Of a DNA stretch of 64,000 nucleotides, positions 30,416 to 42,447 are shown piece by piece. The notes beneath the pieces are model-generated. The model saw nothing but the letters and a program-made list of their open reading frames with translations, searched no databases and had not been told where the DNA came from. Made by a program: the position numbers and the translations under genes. The DNA is from Heterohyrax brucei (lineage: Eukaryota; Chordata; Mammalia; Hyracoidea; Procaviidae): the NCBI GenBank assembly GCA_028571685.1, contig CM053143.1, forward strand, positions 136,682,829 to 136,746,828, written 5' to 3'. Numbering within the stretch: position 1 is the stretch's first letter; the number at the start of each line of letters is the position of its first letter.

Positions 30416-31444
30416 GGGATACAGTTAGCACGAGCAAAATGAAGTCTTATCAGGCAACCTATGATAGGACATATTAGCTCCAATGTTCCCTTCACTCCTG
30501 CATCACCCATCTTAAAACCTCCAATCCTAGAGACGGCAATTAAATATCACTGGCTCACTTGGGTTACACAACCCTTAATCAGCACACTTTAAATAAAGTC
30601 CAATAAAGTTTTAAACCAGGAAACGGAGTCAATATGGCAGACTAAACATATGTCTCCCTAAATCCCTTTGGAAACGAAGGCCTGAATTGATGATTAAATG
30701 GAGACTTCTAGACACCTGGTGAGCCCTTGGACATGGCATAGGGCTGTCTATTTGGTCTACATATCACTGAGCGGGAAGCTTCTTCTCTTTCACTGACCCC
30801 AACCCTTGTTGAGTCCCAGCTCTCGAGGACTGAAGGTAAATCACCATTTTGGCATTTTTTTCCTCTGTCTTGTCCAGTGGGAGGGGCTGGGGTGACTGGC
30901 GGCAAGACTCAGACGTGCTGCTGATGAGATCAGTGAGCAGAGTCACCAAGCTTTGGAAGCCTGGGCTTGGAGTCTGTGTAGCTCAGTGCCTCTGACCTCA
31001 CTCTCTCTCAAAATCTCTGAATCTCTGCCATTGAATAGCCTTTTCCGAGGCCTACAGAGGAGTTTGTATGGGATGCCATCTGGAGGCCTCACCTGGACCT
31101 AATTCCCAGGCTGGGAGGCAGTGCCTGCCCAGAGAGAGCTTTTCCGGCAGTAAAGCAGTCTTTGATATAGAGGTGCTTACTTTGTCAGCTGGGAAGACAG
31201 ACTTGCACACCTGAAAATCTGACCAATAGAGAAATAATTGTGGTACATCCAGATGGGTTCTCTTCCAGTCTTTACTGTCTCGTATTATAGGGTCAGCTGA
31301 CAGCTCCCCAGTGACTCTGTAAGTGGGGCTGTGTCTTAGCGATTCAGGAGGTGCAGTCTGCTACCCCAGAGATTCCACTGAGCTAAATCACAAGGGTACA
31401 TAGAAGTGTCTGGTGATCAACTTCCTTTTCAGACTGAGCTTATG

Positions 31445-31654
31445 ATCCTGTTAAAGTAGCACTGTGGAAACAAAACAACCTCCTGATGCCCAAAAAGCAA
31501 CTTTGGACCAGAACATTAGAAAGAATTCACCTATGGCTTCAGAATATAGATATCCAAGATGTGTATCAAACACCACTCAGTATAGATCCACCCCCCAAAA
31601 GACTCAGAGACATATTATAATCAAGCTGAGCAAAATAAAACACAAGCAGAAACT
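31445..31654 (+). repeat. Displaced, internally deleted ORF1 piece between two 5' UTR segments
   Basis: 31460-31545 matches the start of ORF1 at about 32165-32240. At 'cttcagaa' it jumps to text matching 32717-32818 ('tatagatatccaagatgtgt'), leaving out about 475 bp. After 'gcagaaactc' it jumps back to 5' UTR sequence. Both jumps are absent from the ORF1 that follows in the same element. Confidence 0.8.
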
Positions 31655-32163
31655 CCAGCAGGGAGGCAGCATTTTGCACAGTGTTGGCTGGGGCTGGGGC
31701 CTAGCGGCAGAGGCTGTGGACTGTGGGCATTTTGGCACTCTTGGCCTCTCTTTCCGCCAAGATCCTGGCCCTGGCCAGCTGGCAAGCTTGTGTGGGAGGC
31801 CATCTTGTTTTGCTGGGAGGCGGGGTCATCCATACAGATGTCTCAACTGGACCTAATTCCTGGGCTGGGAGGCAGTGCCTACCCAGAAGAAATTGTTTTT
31901 CCAGCAGAAAAGCAGAATTCTACACAATATCGCCTACAGCTGGGGCCTGACAGCAGAGTAAAAAGTAGCCTTTCTGTATTTTGAACTAGTTTATAACATC
32001 TGGGGTCAATATAGAGGTGCTTACTTTGCCAGCTGGAAAGAGGGACGTATACACCTGAAAAGCTGACTGACTTTGGAAGTTGTCAAATACTTTTTACTTT
32101 TCAGGTTAAGAAGGCCTAGAGAAACAACTGTGTCCATCTTCACAGAATCTCTCCCAGCCTCTA

Positions 32164-33110
32164 TTGACCCACATGAAGCCCCAAAAGCAACAAACATTGG
32201 AGAAGATGGTAATCCAGCAATTACCCATGGCATCAGAAAGCCCCCAAAAGAAACCACCTCAGAAGTTCCCAGACAAAGGAGCTTTTCTGAAACTATCAGG
32301 AGGTGAATACAAAAGGATTATATATAGAGCTCTTCTAGGCTTTATACAAAATGCAGCACAGCAAAACAAAAAATTAAGCAAGCTGTTTGATCTGATGGAA
32401 TATCAGTACTCAGAAATCCAACAGACCAAGAACAAAATCAAAGACATAGAAACTTCAATTCAAAGCCAAGAAAACAGAATGGAACAAATGGAAAAGACAA
32501 TTTCTGATTTGGAAGACAGAGCTACTGACTCCAGGATCTAAGAGGGGCAATCAGAAAAAAGAAACAAGAAAAATGAAGAAGCATGTGGGACTCTATTAAA
32601 AAGAACAATTTACGATTAATTGGAGTTCCTAAACAGGGCGAGACACCTGAGAACACAGAGAGTATTGTGGCTGAGCTGCTGACTGAAAACTTTCCAGAAA
32701 TTATGAAAGAAGAGAATATAGATATCCAAGATGTGTATCAAATGCCACTCAATATAGATCCCCCCCAAAGCCTCAGAGACATATTATAATCAAGCTGAGC
32801 AAAATAAAACCTAAGCAGAAACTCTTAAAGGCAGCAAGACTCAAGCCAAAGCTAACATTCAGAGGAAAACTCTGTAGGCTTTTGTTGGATTTCTCAGTAG
32901 AAATGATGCTGGCATGGAGACAGTGGCATGACATATTCAAAGCCTTGAAGGAGAACTTCCAACCAAAAATTATATATCCTGCAAAACTATCTTTCAAATA
33001 TCAAAATGAAATTTAGACATTTTCAGATAAACAGAAACTCAGAGACTTTGTAGAAACCAAACCAAAGCTACAAGAAATACTGAAAGAATCTCTTGGCTTT
33101 GAAGAACAAA
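32164..33110 (+). pseudogene. L1 ORF1 (RNA-binding chaperone), broken
   Basis: First frame 32164-32541 (125 codons): a basic, Gln/Lys-rich start, then a coiled-coil segment of about 75 residues (KKLSKLFDLMEYQYSEIQQT onward, heptad-like Leu/Ile/Met spacing) ending at a stop. A second frame from 32583 has NNLRLIGVPKQGETPENTES, the start of the L1 ORF1p RRM-like domain. The C-terminal part to about 33110 is out of frame. In an intact element the trimer coats L1 RNA. Stops between the coiled coil and the RRM make this copy non-functional. Confidence 0.82.
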
Positions 33111-33539
33111 GCCACTAACTTTAAATTTTAGAAGGACACATTATCCAGAATCCTACTCAGTTAGGGAAGGCTCCAAACACAATCAAAGCTATAATTGTGA
33201 AAGAAACTATCTAGTGATCATATCACGTAAACTAGGTTATCATCATATTAAAAAGAGGGATGTACTACAGTCATTATAGTCCTTCCAGATGGAGAGGAAG
33301 TTGACAAGACTGGTAACAATCAAAATTGGGTTTATATATACTTTATTAAGTGAGATCATAGGAGCAGCCATAAAGTATAATAAAAATGCAACGTACCATA
33401 TCAAGAAACGTAATACAGGAGTCTCAACAACCACAAAACCAACCCTGAAAAAAGTGAGAAATCAACTCACAAAGAAGGTCGTGGAACAGATTAATAAGAA
33501 CAACAGAGAAAACATCAACACAAAAATAAACATATCACA

Positions 33540-34229
33540 ATGGCAGCAGTGATTACATTAAATGTGAATGGACTGAATGCTCCAATAAAGAGACATCGAG
33601 CGACATCTTGGATCAAAAGGCATGACCCATCTATATGTCACCTACAAGAAACTCACCTTAGACTTAAAGATAGGAATAAACTTAAAATTAAAGGATGGAA
33701 GAATATATATCAAGCTAACAATGAACAAAGAAGAGCAGGGGTGGCAATTCTAATCTCAGATAAAATCAATTTTAATGTAAAATCCACCATCATGGACAAG
33801 GATGGGCACTATTTATTGCTGAAAGATTCAGTACACAAGCAGGACTTAACAATATTAAATATTTATGCACCTAGTATTATAGCACCTAAATACATCAAAG
33901 AAACACTGACTACACTCAAAAAGGAGACAGATCACTTCACAATAATAATAGGAGTCTTCAACACTCCTTTCTCAATATTGGACAGATTGTCTAGAAAACA
34001 GCTCAATAAAGACACAGAAGACCTTTTTGCCACAATTAACCAACTAAACCTCATCAACATATACAGAACTTTCAATCCATCAGCAGACAACTACACCTTC
34101 TTTTGTAGTGCACATGGAACATTCTCCAGAATAGACCATGTGTTAGGACATAAAGCAATTCTCAGCAAAATCCCTACCATTGAATTAATGCAAAGCATAT
34201 TCTCAGATCATAAAGCCATAAAAGTCTAA
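33540..34229 (+). pseudogene. L1 ORF2 endonuclease domain, 229 codons, catalytic Asp lost
   Basis: An open frame covers the whole APE-like endonuclease that nicks target DNA for L1 insertion. Visible residues by position in this frame: Asn8 (LNVNGLN), Glu37 (LQETHL), Asn141, Asp in 'SRIDHVLGHK' and His in 'SDHKAI'. The 'G-D-F-N-T-P' box reads GVFNTP, so the catalytic Asp at 139 is Val. A stop follows the domain directly (34227-34229), where an intact ORF2 would continue into RT. Start at Met 33540 matches the usual beginning of ORF2 just before the first beta strand. Confidence 0.88.
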
Positions 34230-35850
34230 ATCAACAGCAGAAAAAACATAGATAGAAAGTGGAATTCATGGAAACTGAACAATACTTTGCTCAAAAACCC
34301 ATGGGTTATAGAAGAAATCAAAGATAAAATAAAGAAAATTATGGATTCCAAGAGAACGAAAACACTTCCTACCAGAACCTATGGGATACAGCCAAAGCAG
34401 TGCTCAGAGGTCAGTTTGTCTCCATAAATACACATATCTGGAAGGAAGAAAGAAATGAAATCAAAGAACTGACCCTACAGCTTGAACAAGTAGAGAGAGA
34501 ACAACAGAGGAACCCCTCAGGACCAGAAGAAAACACATCATAAAGATTAGAGCAGAACTAAACAAATTCGAGGATAGAAGAGCAATTGAAAAAATTGAAA
34601 AGACCCAAAGCTGGCTTTTTGAAAAGATCAACAAAATTCGCAAACCATTGGCTAAACTTACTAAAGAACATATCAAAAAAATAATCCATCATGACCAAGT
34701 TGGATTCCTACCAGGGATGCAAGGCTGGTACAAAGACAGATAGATCAGTGGAACACAATTGAGACACCAGAGATGACATCATCTGCCTAAGAACAGTTGG
34801 TATTTGAAAAACGTCCTAAAACATTAAAATGGGGTAAAAACAATCTCTTCAACAAATGGTGCTGGCAAAATTGGATATCCATCTGCACTAAATTAAAACA
34901 AGACTCATATCTTACTCCTTATACAAAAACCAACTCAAACTGGATAAAAGATGTAAGTATCAAATCTAAAAAGATAAAGCTGATCCAAGAGAAAGTAGGA
35001 ACAACAACGGAAGGTTTAATACACAGTGTATACAGGCTTCAAAATCTGTCAAACAAATCACAATCATCAGAAGAGAAAATAGATGAATAGGAACTAAGAA
35101 TCAATCACTTTGGCTCATCCAAAGACTTCATTAATAGAATTAAAAGGCCACTTACAGAATGGGAAAAAATATTTGGCAACAGTGTCTCAGACCGACACCA
35201 AAATACCAATAAGAAAACGACAAATCATCCAATGAAGCGATGGGCAAAGAAGATGGACAGACACTTATCTAAAGAGGAGATCCAGGCAGCCCCAAAACAC
35301 ACATGGACATGCTCACGATCATTAGCTATAAAAGAAATTCAAATCACAATGTCAGTAAGATACCATCTCACCCCAACAAGGTTGGCCATGATCCAAAAAA
35401 CTCAAAACAACAAATGCTGGAGAGGCTGTGGGGTGATTGGAACTCTCCTATACTGTTGGTAGGATTGCAAAATGGTGCAACCTCTTTGGAAAGCAAATCT
35501 GGTGCTTCCTTAAAAAATGGATATAGTTATACCATTTGACCCAGTAATTCCACTGCTTGGAATACATCCTACAGAATCAAGGCCATTCACACCAACTGAT
35601 ACATACACACGAATGTTCATTGCATCATAGTCCACAATAGCAAAAAGATGGAATCAGCCAAGATGCCTAACAACAGAGGAATGGATAGGTAAACTACGGT
35701 ATATATACTCCATGGAACACCATGCAATGATAAAGAACAACGATGATAGCAGGAAACATCTCTTAACCTGGTTTCAACTGGAGAACATTATGCTGAGTGA
35801 AAGTAGTCAGCAACAAAAGGACAAATATTGTATGAGACCCCTGCAATAAG
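34230..35850 (+). pseudogene. L1 ORF2 remainder with RT core deleted
   Basis: After the endonuclease the sequence matches the later L1 at 44.1 kb until 'ctaaacttactaaag' (34664). It jumps to a 65-bp island (about 34670-34732) and again to the post-RT region ('gacagatagatcagtggaac'). The catalytic FADD box and the whole palm are gone. The C-terminal segment has frames 34797-35090 and 35232-35462, with the Cys-containing 'NKCWRGCG' stretch of the ORF2 C-terminus. Confidence 0.82.
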
Positions 35851-36841
35851 AACTTAAAAACAGACTCACGCATAGAAAAAAGACTCTTTGACAGCTGCAA
35901 GAGTGGGGAGGTAGGGAGGGTGAGGGGGGTGGGTTTAGATTAGATAGTTAATAGAAATTTGGTTGGGTGAAATCGGTGACAGCACACACTAGAAAGAAGA
36001 TTAATAATAACTGGACTACAACACAATTTGAGTACTCCTCCCGTCTTAACCCAATATTGCAAGGACAGAGTAGCTGGGGCGGGGGGCTGCTGACTATGCT
36101 CTTAGGTGAAATCGAGGCCAATTGGCACAGCTAGCATTTTGCTAATGAGGACTCTCTGCAACCCTCAGTGGTGAGTGGTGTCTGGGATCTTAAAAGCTGC
36201 CAAGCTGCCATCTGAGGGTACAGCAAATTGTCCCAATTCAATAGGAACAGATGATCACCAAGGACAAGAATGATATGGGGAAAAGAGAACCCAGAAGACA
36301 GACAGACCCATGTGAGTGGGTGTCTACACTGACTCATGACCAGAGGAACCAGATGGTGCCCGGCCACCACCAGTGATAGCCACGGTGGAGCTCACAAAGT
36401 TGAGTCTCACTGGCAACAACAGAATAAATAGGGTTGCACCCTGAGATCTCCAGTAGAATACCACAACTGATGGTCCAGGGGCTTCGGGGTTCCCCTGGGA
36501 GCATGGCCCCTGGCCCTGATGCTGCCCCTGTTCATAAATCACAGTGAAGGTCAATTTTTTGGACAGCAATGGATTGGACTTGGCGACACAGAGTGACTAT
36601 ATCTTGTGGGAATTTTATGGTTCTATGCATCTATAGGACATCATCCTGCTCACCTCTTGCCAGAGGAAGGGGAGTGAGTAGAGAGGAGGGGATAGGAGAC
36701 TGTTGGGAGGATAGGACATGTATGGAGCAGAGAGGAGGGCTGTGCTGTCACTGGGCAGGGAGGGCAGTGGGAGCTACATATAGGTATGCATGCAGATTTA
36801 TATGGGAATGTACATTTTCAAGCAATATTAATAAAAAAAAA
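35850..36841 (+). promoter_or_regulatory. L1-D 3' UTR with G-rich tract and poly(A)
   Basis: A G-rich polypurine tract at about 35905-35932 ('gtggggaggtagggagggtg') precedes about 900 bp of unique-looking 3' UTR. It ends 'caagcaatattaataaaaaa' with an overlapping AATAAA signal and A-run. Confidence 0.8.
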
Positions 36842-36842
36842 A

Positions 36843-39800
36843 TGAACCTATCATGACCAAGTTGGATTCATACCAAGAATGCAAGGCTTGTTCAACATCA
36901 GAAAAACATTAATGTGATCAACCACATAAATAACACAAAAGACAAGAATCATCTGATTTTGTCTACTGATGCAGAAAAGGTATTTGGTAAAGTCCAACAC
37001 CCATTCATGCTGAAAACTCTCAGCAAAACAGGAATAAACAGCAAAATCCTTAATGCAATAAGGGCCATTTATACAAAGCCAACTGCCTACATCGTCCTGA
37101 ATGGAAAGAGACTGAAACAATTCCCCCTGAGAATGGGAACTAGACAACGATGCCCACTCTCACTTCTTCTCTTCAACATTGTACTAGAAGTTTTAGCCAG
37201 AGCAATTAAACAAGACCAAGAAAGAAAGAGCATCTTCATTGACAAAGAAGAAGTAAAAATCTCCCTATTTGCAGATGATGTGATTGTATATGCAGAGAAT
37301 CCTAAAGAATCCATAAGTAAACTACTTAAACTGATAGAAGAGTTCAGCAAGTGTCAGGATACAAGATAAACATAAGCAAATCAGTCAGATTCCTTTATAC
37401 CAACAATGAGATTATTAAGAAAGAAATCACTAAGTCAATACCATTTACTACAGCCACCAAGAAGATAAAATACCTAAGCATAAATCTAACCAGAGAAATA
37501 GAAGACCTTTTCAAAGAGAACTACAATACCTTACTACCAGAAACTAAGAGAGACTTACATAAATGGAGAAACCTACCATGCTCATGGATAGGGAGACTTA
37601 ACATTGTGAAAATATCTATTTTACCTAAAGCAGTTTACTTATATAATGCAATCCCAATACAGATTTCTGTGACATTTTTTAATGAGATGGACAAATCACC
37701 AACTTTGTTTGGAAAAGGAACAAATCCCAGATAAGCAAAACACTTCTGAAGAAGAAGAATACACTAAGAGGCCTTTCACTACCTGACTTTAGAACCTATT
37801 ATACTGCCATTGTGGTCAAAATAGCCTGGTACTGGTACAAAAAGAGACAGATAGATCAATGGAACAGAATTGAGACCCCAGAGATGACACCATCCTCCTA
37901 TGAACAGTTGATAGTCTACAAAGGCCCTAAGACATTAACCTGGGGCAAAAGCAACCTCTTCAGCAAATGGTGCTGGCAAAATTGGATATCCATCTTCAGT
38001 AAACTGAAACAATACCCATATCTTACACCTTATACAAAAACCAACTCAAACTGGATAAAAGACTTAAATATCAAACCTAAAACGATCAAGCTCATTCAAG
38101 AAAAATTAGGATCAATAATGGAAGTTTTAATAACAACGTAGACAGACTTCAAAATCTGCCAAACCACAATCAACAGAAGAGAAAATAGATAAATGGGAAC
38201 TGCACAATTAGAATCAAACACTTTGGCTCATCCAAAGACTTTATCAATAGAATTAAAAGACCACCTACAGAATGGGAAAAAATATTTGGTAACTCTATCT
38301 CAGACCAATGCCAAAATACCAATAAGAAAAAGATAAATCATCCAATTAAGTGATGGGCAAAGGAGATGGACAGACACTTTTCTAAAGAAGAGGAGATCCA
38401 GGCAGCCAAAAAGCACATGCGGACATGCACGCGATCATTAGCTATCAAAGAAATTCAAATCAAAACGACAATAAGATACCATCTCACCCCAACAAGGTTG
38501 GCCATGATCCAAAAAACACAAAACAACAAACGCTGGAGAGGCTGTGGGGTGATTGGAACTCTCCTACAATGTTGGTGGGACTGCAAAATGGTGCAACCTC
38601 TTTGGAAAACAATCTGGTGCATCCTTAAAAAGACGGAAATAGGTATACCATTTGACCCAGTAATTCCACTGCTTGGACTATATCCTGCAGAATAAAGGCA
38701 TTCACACAAACTGATACATAAACATGAATGTTTATTGCAGCACAGTCCACAATAGCAAAAAGGTGGAACCAACCCAGATGCCCAACAACAGAGGAATGGA
38801 TAAGTAAACTATGGTATATATACTCAATGGTATACTACGCAATGATAAAGAATAATGATGACTTTAGGAAACATCTTATAACCTGGTTTCAACTGGAGGA
38901 CATTATGTTGAGTGAAAGTAGTCAGTGACAAAAGGACAAACATTGTATGAGACCTCTACAATAAGAACTTAAAAACAGACTCATGTATAGAAGAAAAGAC
39001 TCTTTGACAGCTGCAAGGATGGGGAGGGAGGGAGGAAAAAGTGGGGTATAGATTAGATAGTTGATAGAAATTTGACTGGGTGAAATCGGTGACAGAATAC
39101 ATTAGAAAGAAGATCAATTTTAACTGGACTTCAACATAACATGATTACTCCTCCCATCTTAACCCAATATTGCAAGGACAGAGTAGCTTGGGCAGGGGCT
39201 GGGGACCATGCTCTCTGGTGAAATTGAGGCCAATCTGCACAATTAGCATTTTGCTAAGAGAATCTTCTGACCTGAAACTGGCGAGTGGCATCTGTGGTCT
39301 TAAAAGCTGCCAAGCTGCCATCTGCGGTACACCAAATGGTCCCAACTCATTAGAAATGGATGATCATTGAGCACCAAAATGACATGGGGGAAAGAGAACC
39401 CAGAAGATAGAGAGATCCAAGTGAGGGGTTGACTACATCGACATGTGACCAGATGAACCACATGGTGCCTGGCCACCACCAGTGATAGCTGTGATGGGGC
39501 TGACAAAGTTGAGTCTCACAGGCAACAGGAAAATAAAAATGGGGGCACCCTGAGACCGCCACTAAAAGACTGCAATTGATGGTCCAGGGGCCTCGGAGTT
39601 CCCCTGGGAGCATGGCTCCTGGCCCTAATGCTGCCCCTGTCCATAAATCATAATGGAGGTAAACTCTTCAGACAGAAATGGATTGGACTTGGTGACACAG
39701 AGGGACCATACCCTGTGTGCACTTTATGGTTCTATTTATCTATAGGATGTCATCCAGCTGACCTCTTACTGGAAGCAGGGGAGAGGGTGGAGAAGAGGGG

Positions 39801-39958
39801 ATAGGAGATTGTTAGGAGGATATGAGATGTACAGAACAGAGAAGAGGAATGTGCTGTCACCGGGCACATTCATTGGGAACCACTCATTGGCAGGTATGCA
39901 AATTTATATGGGATTGTATATTCTCACTCAATCATAATAAAAATTAAGTAAATGAATA
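36843..39958 (+). mobile_element. 5'-truncated L1 starting in the poly(A) of L1-D (L1-E)
   Basis: Begins without spacer after the A-run of L1-D at ORF2 text 'ctatcatgaccaagttggat' and runs through RT, ORF2 C-terminus and 3' UTR to an A-rich end near 39940. Frames are interrupted. Confidence 0.86.
36914..38940 (+). pseudogene. L1 ORF2 RT and C-terminal region, broken
   Basis: The frame 36914-37369 holds the RT palm: [12 protein letters not shown] (first catalytic Asp kept, but the following FD is FG), [16 protein letters not shown] (RQG is changed to RQR) and [12 protein letters not shown] with both catalytic Asp. A stop at 37367 separates it from 37351-37734 (thumb), 37812-38141 and 38366-38695 (C-terminal domain with 'NKRWRGCG'). 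Several frameshifts and motif losses make it inactive. Confidence 0.85.
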
Positions 39959-40749
39959 AGAAATTCAAATCCAAACGACAATGAGATACCATTGCACTCC
40001 AACAAGGTTGGCTATGATCCAAAAAATGCAAAACAACAAATGCTGGATATGCTGTGGAGAAATCGGAACTCTCTTACACTGTTGGTAGGATTGCAAAATG
40101 GTGCAACCTCTTTGGAAAGCAGTGTGGTGCTTCCTTAAAAAGCTGGATCTAGATATACCATTTAACCCAGTAATTCCGCTGCTCAGAATATAGCCTACAG
40201 AATCAAGGCCATTCACACCAACTGATACATGCACACGAATGTTCATCGCAGCACAGTCCACAATAGCAAAAAGTTGGAATCAACCCAGATGCTCAACAAC
40301 AGAAGAATGGATGGAAAAACTTTGGTGTATATACTCCATGGAGTACTATACACTGATAAAGAACAGTGATGATAGCAGGAAACATCTCTCAATTTGGTCA
40401 CAACTGGAGGACATTATGTTGAGTGAAACTAGTCAGCGACAGAAGGACAAATATTATATGAGACCCCCACGATAAAAACTTAAAAGCATACTCATACATA
40501 ATAGAAAAGACATTTTGGCTACAAGGGTGGGGAAGGTGGGAAGCCGGAAAGGCAAGGGGCGAGGGTTTAGATTAGATAGTTGTTAGAAATTCGGTAGGGT
40601 GAAATTGGTGACAATAAACATTAGTAAGAAGATCAGTATTAACGGGACTTCAACACAACTCGTGTACTCCTCCTCTCTTAATCCAGTATTGTAAGCACAG
40701 AGTATGCACACTTTAATTTTTTTTTATTTAATCAAAAAAAAAAAAAAAA
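39959..40749 (+). mobile_element. Short 5'-truncated L1 starting in the poly(A) of L1-E (L1-F)
   Basis: Starts at ORF2 C-terminal text 'aaattcaaatccaaacgaca' directly after the A-rich end of L1-E, runs into the first part of the 3' UTR ('atccagtattgtaagcacag') and ends with a 16-base A-run at 40734-40749. About 900 bp of 3' UTR is missing. Confidence 0.83.
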
Positions 40750-40782
40750 GAAGAAATGGCTTAATGGTAACTGGGTAAGGTC

Positions 40783-40985
40783 CACGGTAGTGCAAATGAG
40801 CTGATCTATTCTGATAACCTAAAAGTTGGCAGGACAACCCCACCTAGCAGCACTGCAGAAGAAAAATCTGGTGATCTGCTTTCATAAAGATTAGAGCCAA
40901 GAAAACCCTATGGATCAGTTCTTCTCTGTAACACATGGAATTGCCATGAGTCAGAACTGACTTGAGGGCAAAAAGTTTGTTTTTT
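40783..40985 (+). repeat. Afrotherian long SINE
   Basis: 'ggtccacggtagtgcaaatg', 'ctggtgatctgctttcataa' and 'gccatgagtcagaactgact'. Diverged but in order. Confidence 0.8.
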
Positions 40986-41321
40986 ATTCCATGGCTTGCC
41001 TGAACAATAACCCTGGCACTTAACTGTACTGGAATCATTAATGCAAACTTCAATTACAAAAAAAAAAAAAAAAAAGGAAAGCTTTAAACCAAAGGGATAA
41101 ATACCCAAAAGGAAACTGGGAGTTCTTACTGGGAGGAGGAGGAATAGATGCAGGATGGCCAAAAAAAAAAAAAAAAGGCAAATATCCACTAAAGACAAGT
41201 GCTTTCCACTACCTGGAAATGTTTTCCTCTCTTCCCCACTTAGGTAGTTAACCTTACTTAATATTCAGATCCCAGTTTAACTGCCCTTTCATTAGGAAAG
41301 TCTTCAGATTAAACAGTGTCT
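40986..41321. other. Spacer with two poly(A) runs
   Basis: A-runs at about 41059-41076 and 41161-41176. No body of an element is recognisable next to either. Otherwise unidentified. Confidence 0.5.
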
Positions 41322-42447
41322 CAACAAAGGTATGTTGAGTCCTATTCCCTCCCAAGGACTTGGGAATGTAACCTTTTTTGGAAATTGGGTCTTTGCATGT
41401 AATCAAGTTAAGATGTGGTCATGCTGGATCATGACGGGTCCTGAGTGTATAATTGCTTTCGTAAGAATCAGCATAGAACTAATTCCTATGAGGCAGAGGC
41501 TAAGGATGTCTCAAATGTCTAACTTCTACAAATGGCCGTATCACTCCATCATCTCTCTGACCAACTCCTCCTCCTCCCCCCAGAACTCTTCCTGCAGTGT
41601 TTCACAGAACTCACAGACCATGCTTAAAATGACAAGGACTGTTAGGCAAGCAACACGTTACAACTGAGGGATGGGATCAACTTGGAAGGAACAGGAAAAA
41701 CTCCATATACAGTTCTTTAATCATGACAGCTTCTTCTCTGTCGCTGCCTCTGGGCCCTGCTCAAGCAGGTGTTACATCTCATGCTGATCTCCTGGTTGCT
41801 GCCATCACATGCCACTGTCACTCCTGCTGGTACCACACCATCTCTCACTGTCTTTAGTGTCACAGTTCCTTCTTCTCTGTGTGTATGTCTTTCTCTAAAA
41901 TCTCCATCAGGGAAGCTGGTTGTATAGCAAGCTTCTCATCAATTTCAAGGCATGCCCTCCACCTCCAATGAAACAACAGATTGATCTCCTACAAGGCTTT
42001 CGTGTACCTTATTTGCATCAGCAGACTGTCCAACACCTGCAAGGGTCCCATAGACGTTATTTGCATAGTCCCAACTAGTCATTTAAGGCAAGTTACAAGA
42101 CCATGGCTAGAGAGGCTATATAAAAGCAATTGAGGCCTCAGTACTTAGTTCCTGGTGTCCTTATATAAAAAGGGAAATTTGGATACAGACATACAGGAAA
42201 GAAAGCCATGTGACAATAGAGGCAGACATTGGAGTGATGCATCAGTAAGTTAAGGACTGCTGGCAACCACCAAAAGCTCAAGAGGTAAGGAAATGTTCTT
42301 TCCTAGAGCCTTTGGAGGGAGCATGGCCCCGATGACACCTTGATTTTGGCCTTACCTTCTAGAACTGTGAAAGAATAAATGTCTATTTTTTTTAAGCCAC
42401 CCAGTTTGAGGTTCTTTGTTACCGTAGTCCTAGGAAACCAATACACC
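41322..42447 (+). mobile_element. MLT1-type MaLR LTR, split
   Basis: Left part 'ttgagtcctattccctccca' to 'atgctggatcatgacgggtc'. Right part from 'ctggtgtccttatataaaaa' to 'aagccacccagtttgaggtt .. aggaaaccaataca'. Same order as the MLT1 at 3135. About 700 bp of other sequence lies between. Confidence 0.72.
41445..42158 (+). mobile_element. Unidentified insertion in MLT1, possibly an LTR
   Basis: Fills the gap in the MLT1 LTR. It contains a TATA-like 'ggctatataaaagcaattga' at about 42115 near its right end and two 'ttatttgcat' motifs about 60 bp apart (near 42008 and 42057). No coding frame and no clear terminal repeats are seen, so the LTR idea is only a suggestion. Confidence 0.4.

Larger units (their letters stand above)
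30616..36841 (+). mobile_element. Rearranged L1 with 5' UTR, ORF1, ORF2 ends, 3' UTR and poly(A) (L1-D)
   Basis: The only L1 here with a 5' UTR ('ccaggaaacggagtcaatat' at 30616). Order: 5' UTR, a short piece of ORF1, a second 5' UTR segment (about 31655-32160), ORF1, inter-ORF, ORF2 endonuclease, a gutted RT region, ORF2 C-terminus, about 1 kb of 3' UTR and an A-run ending at 36841. ORF1 and ORF2 are both broken. The next L1 starts inside its A-tail. Confidence 0.88.
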
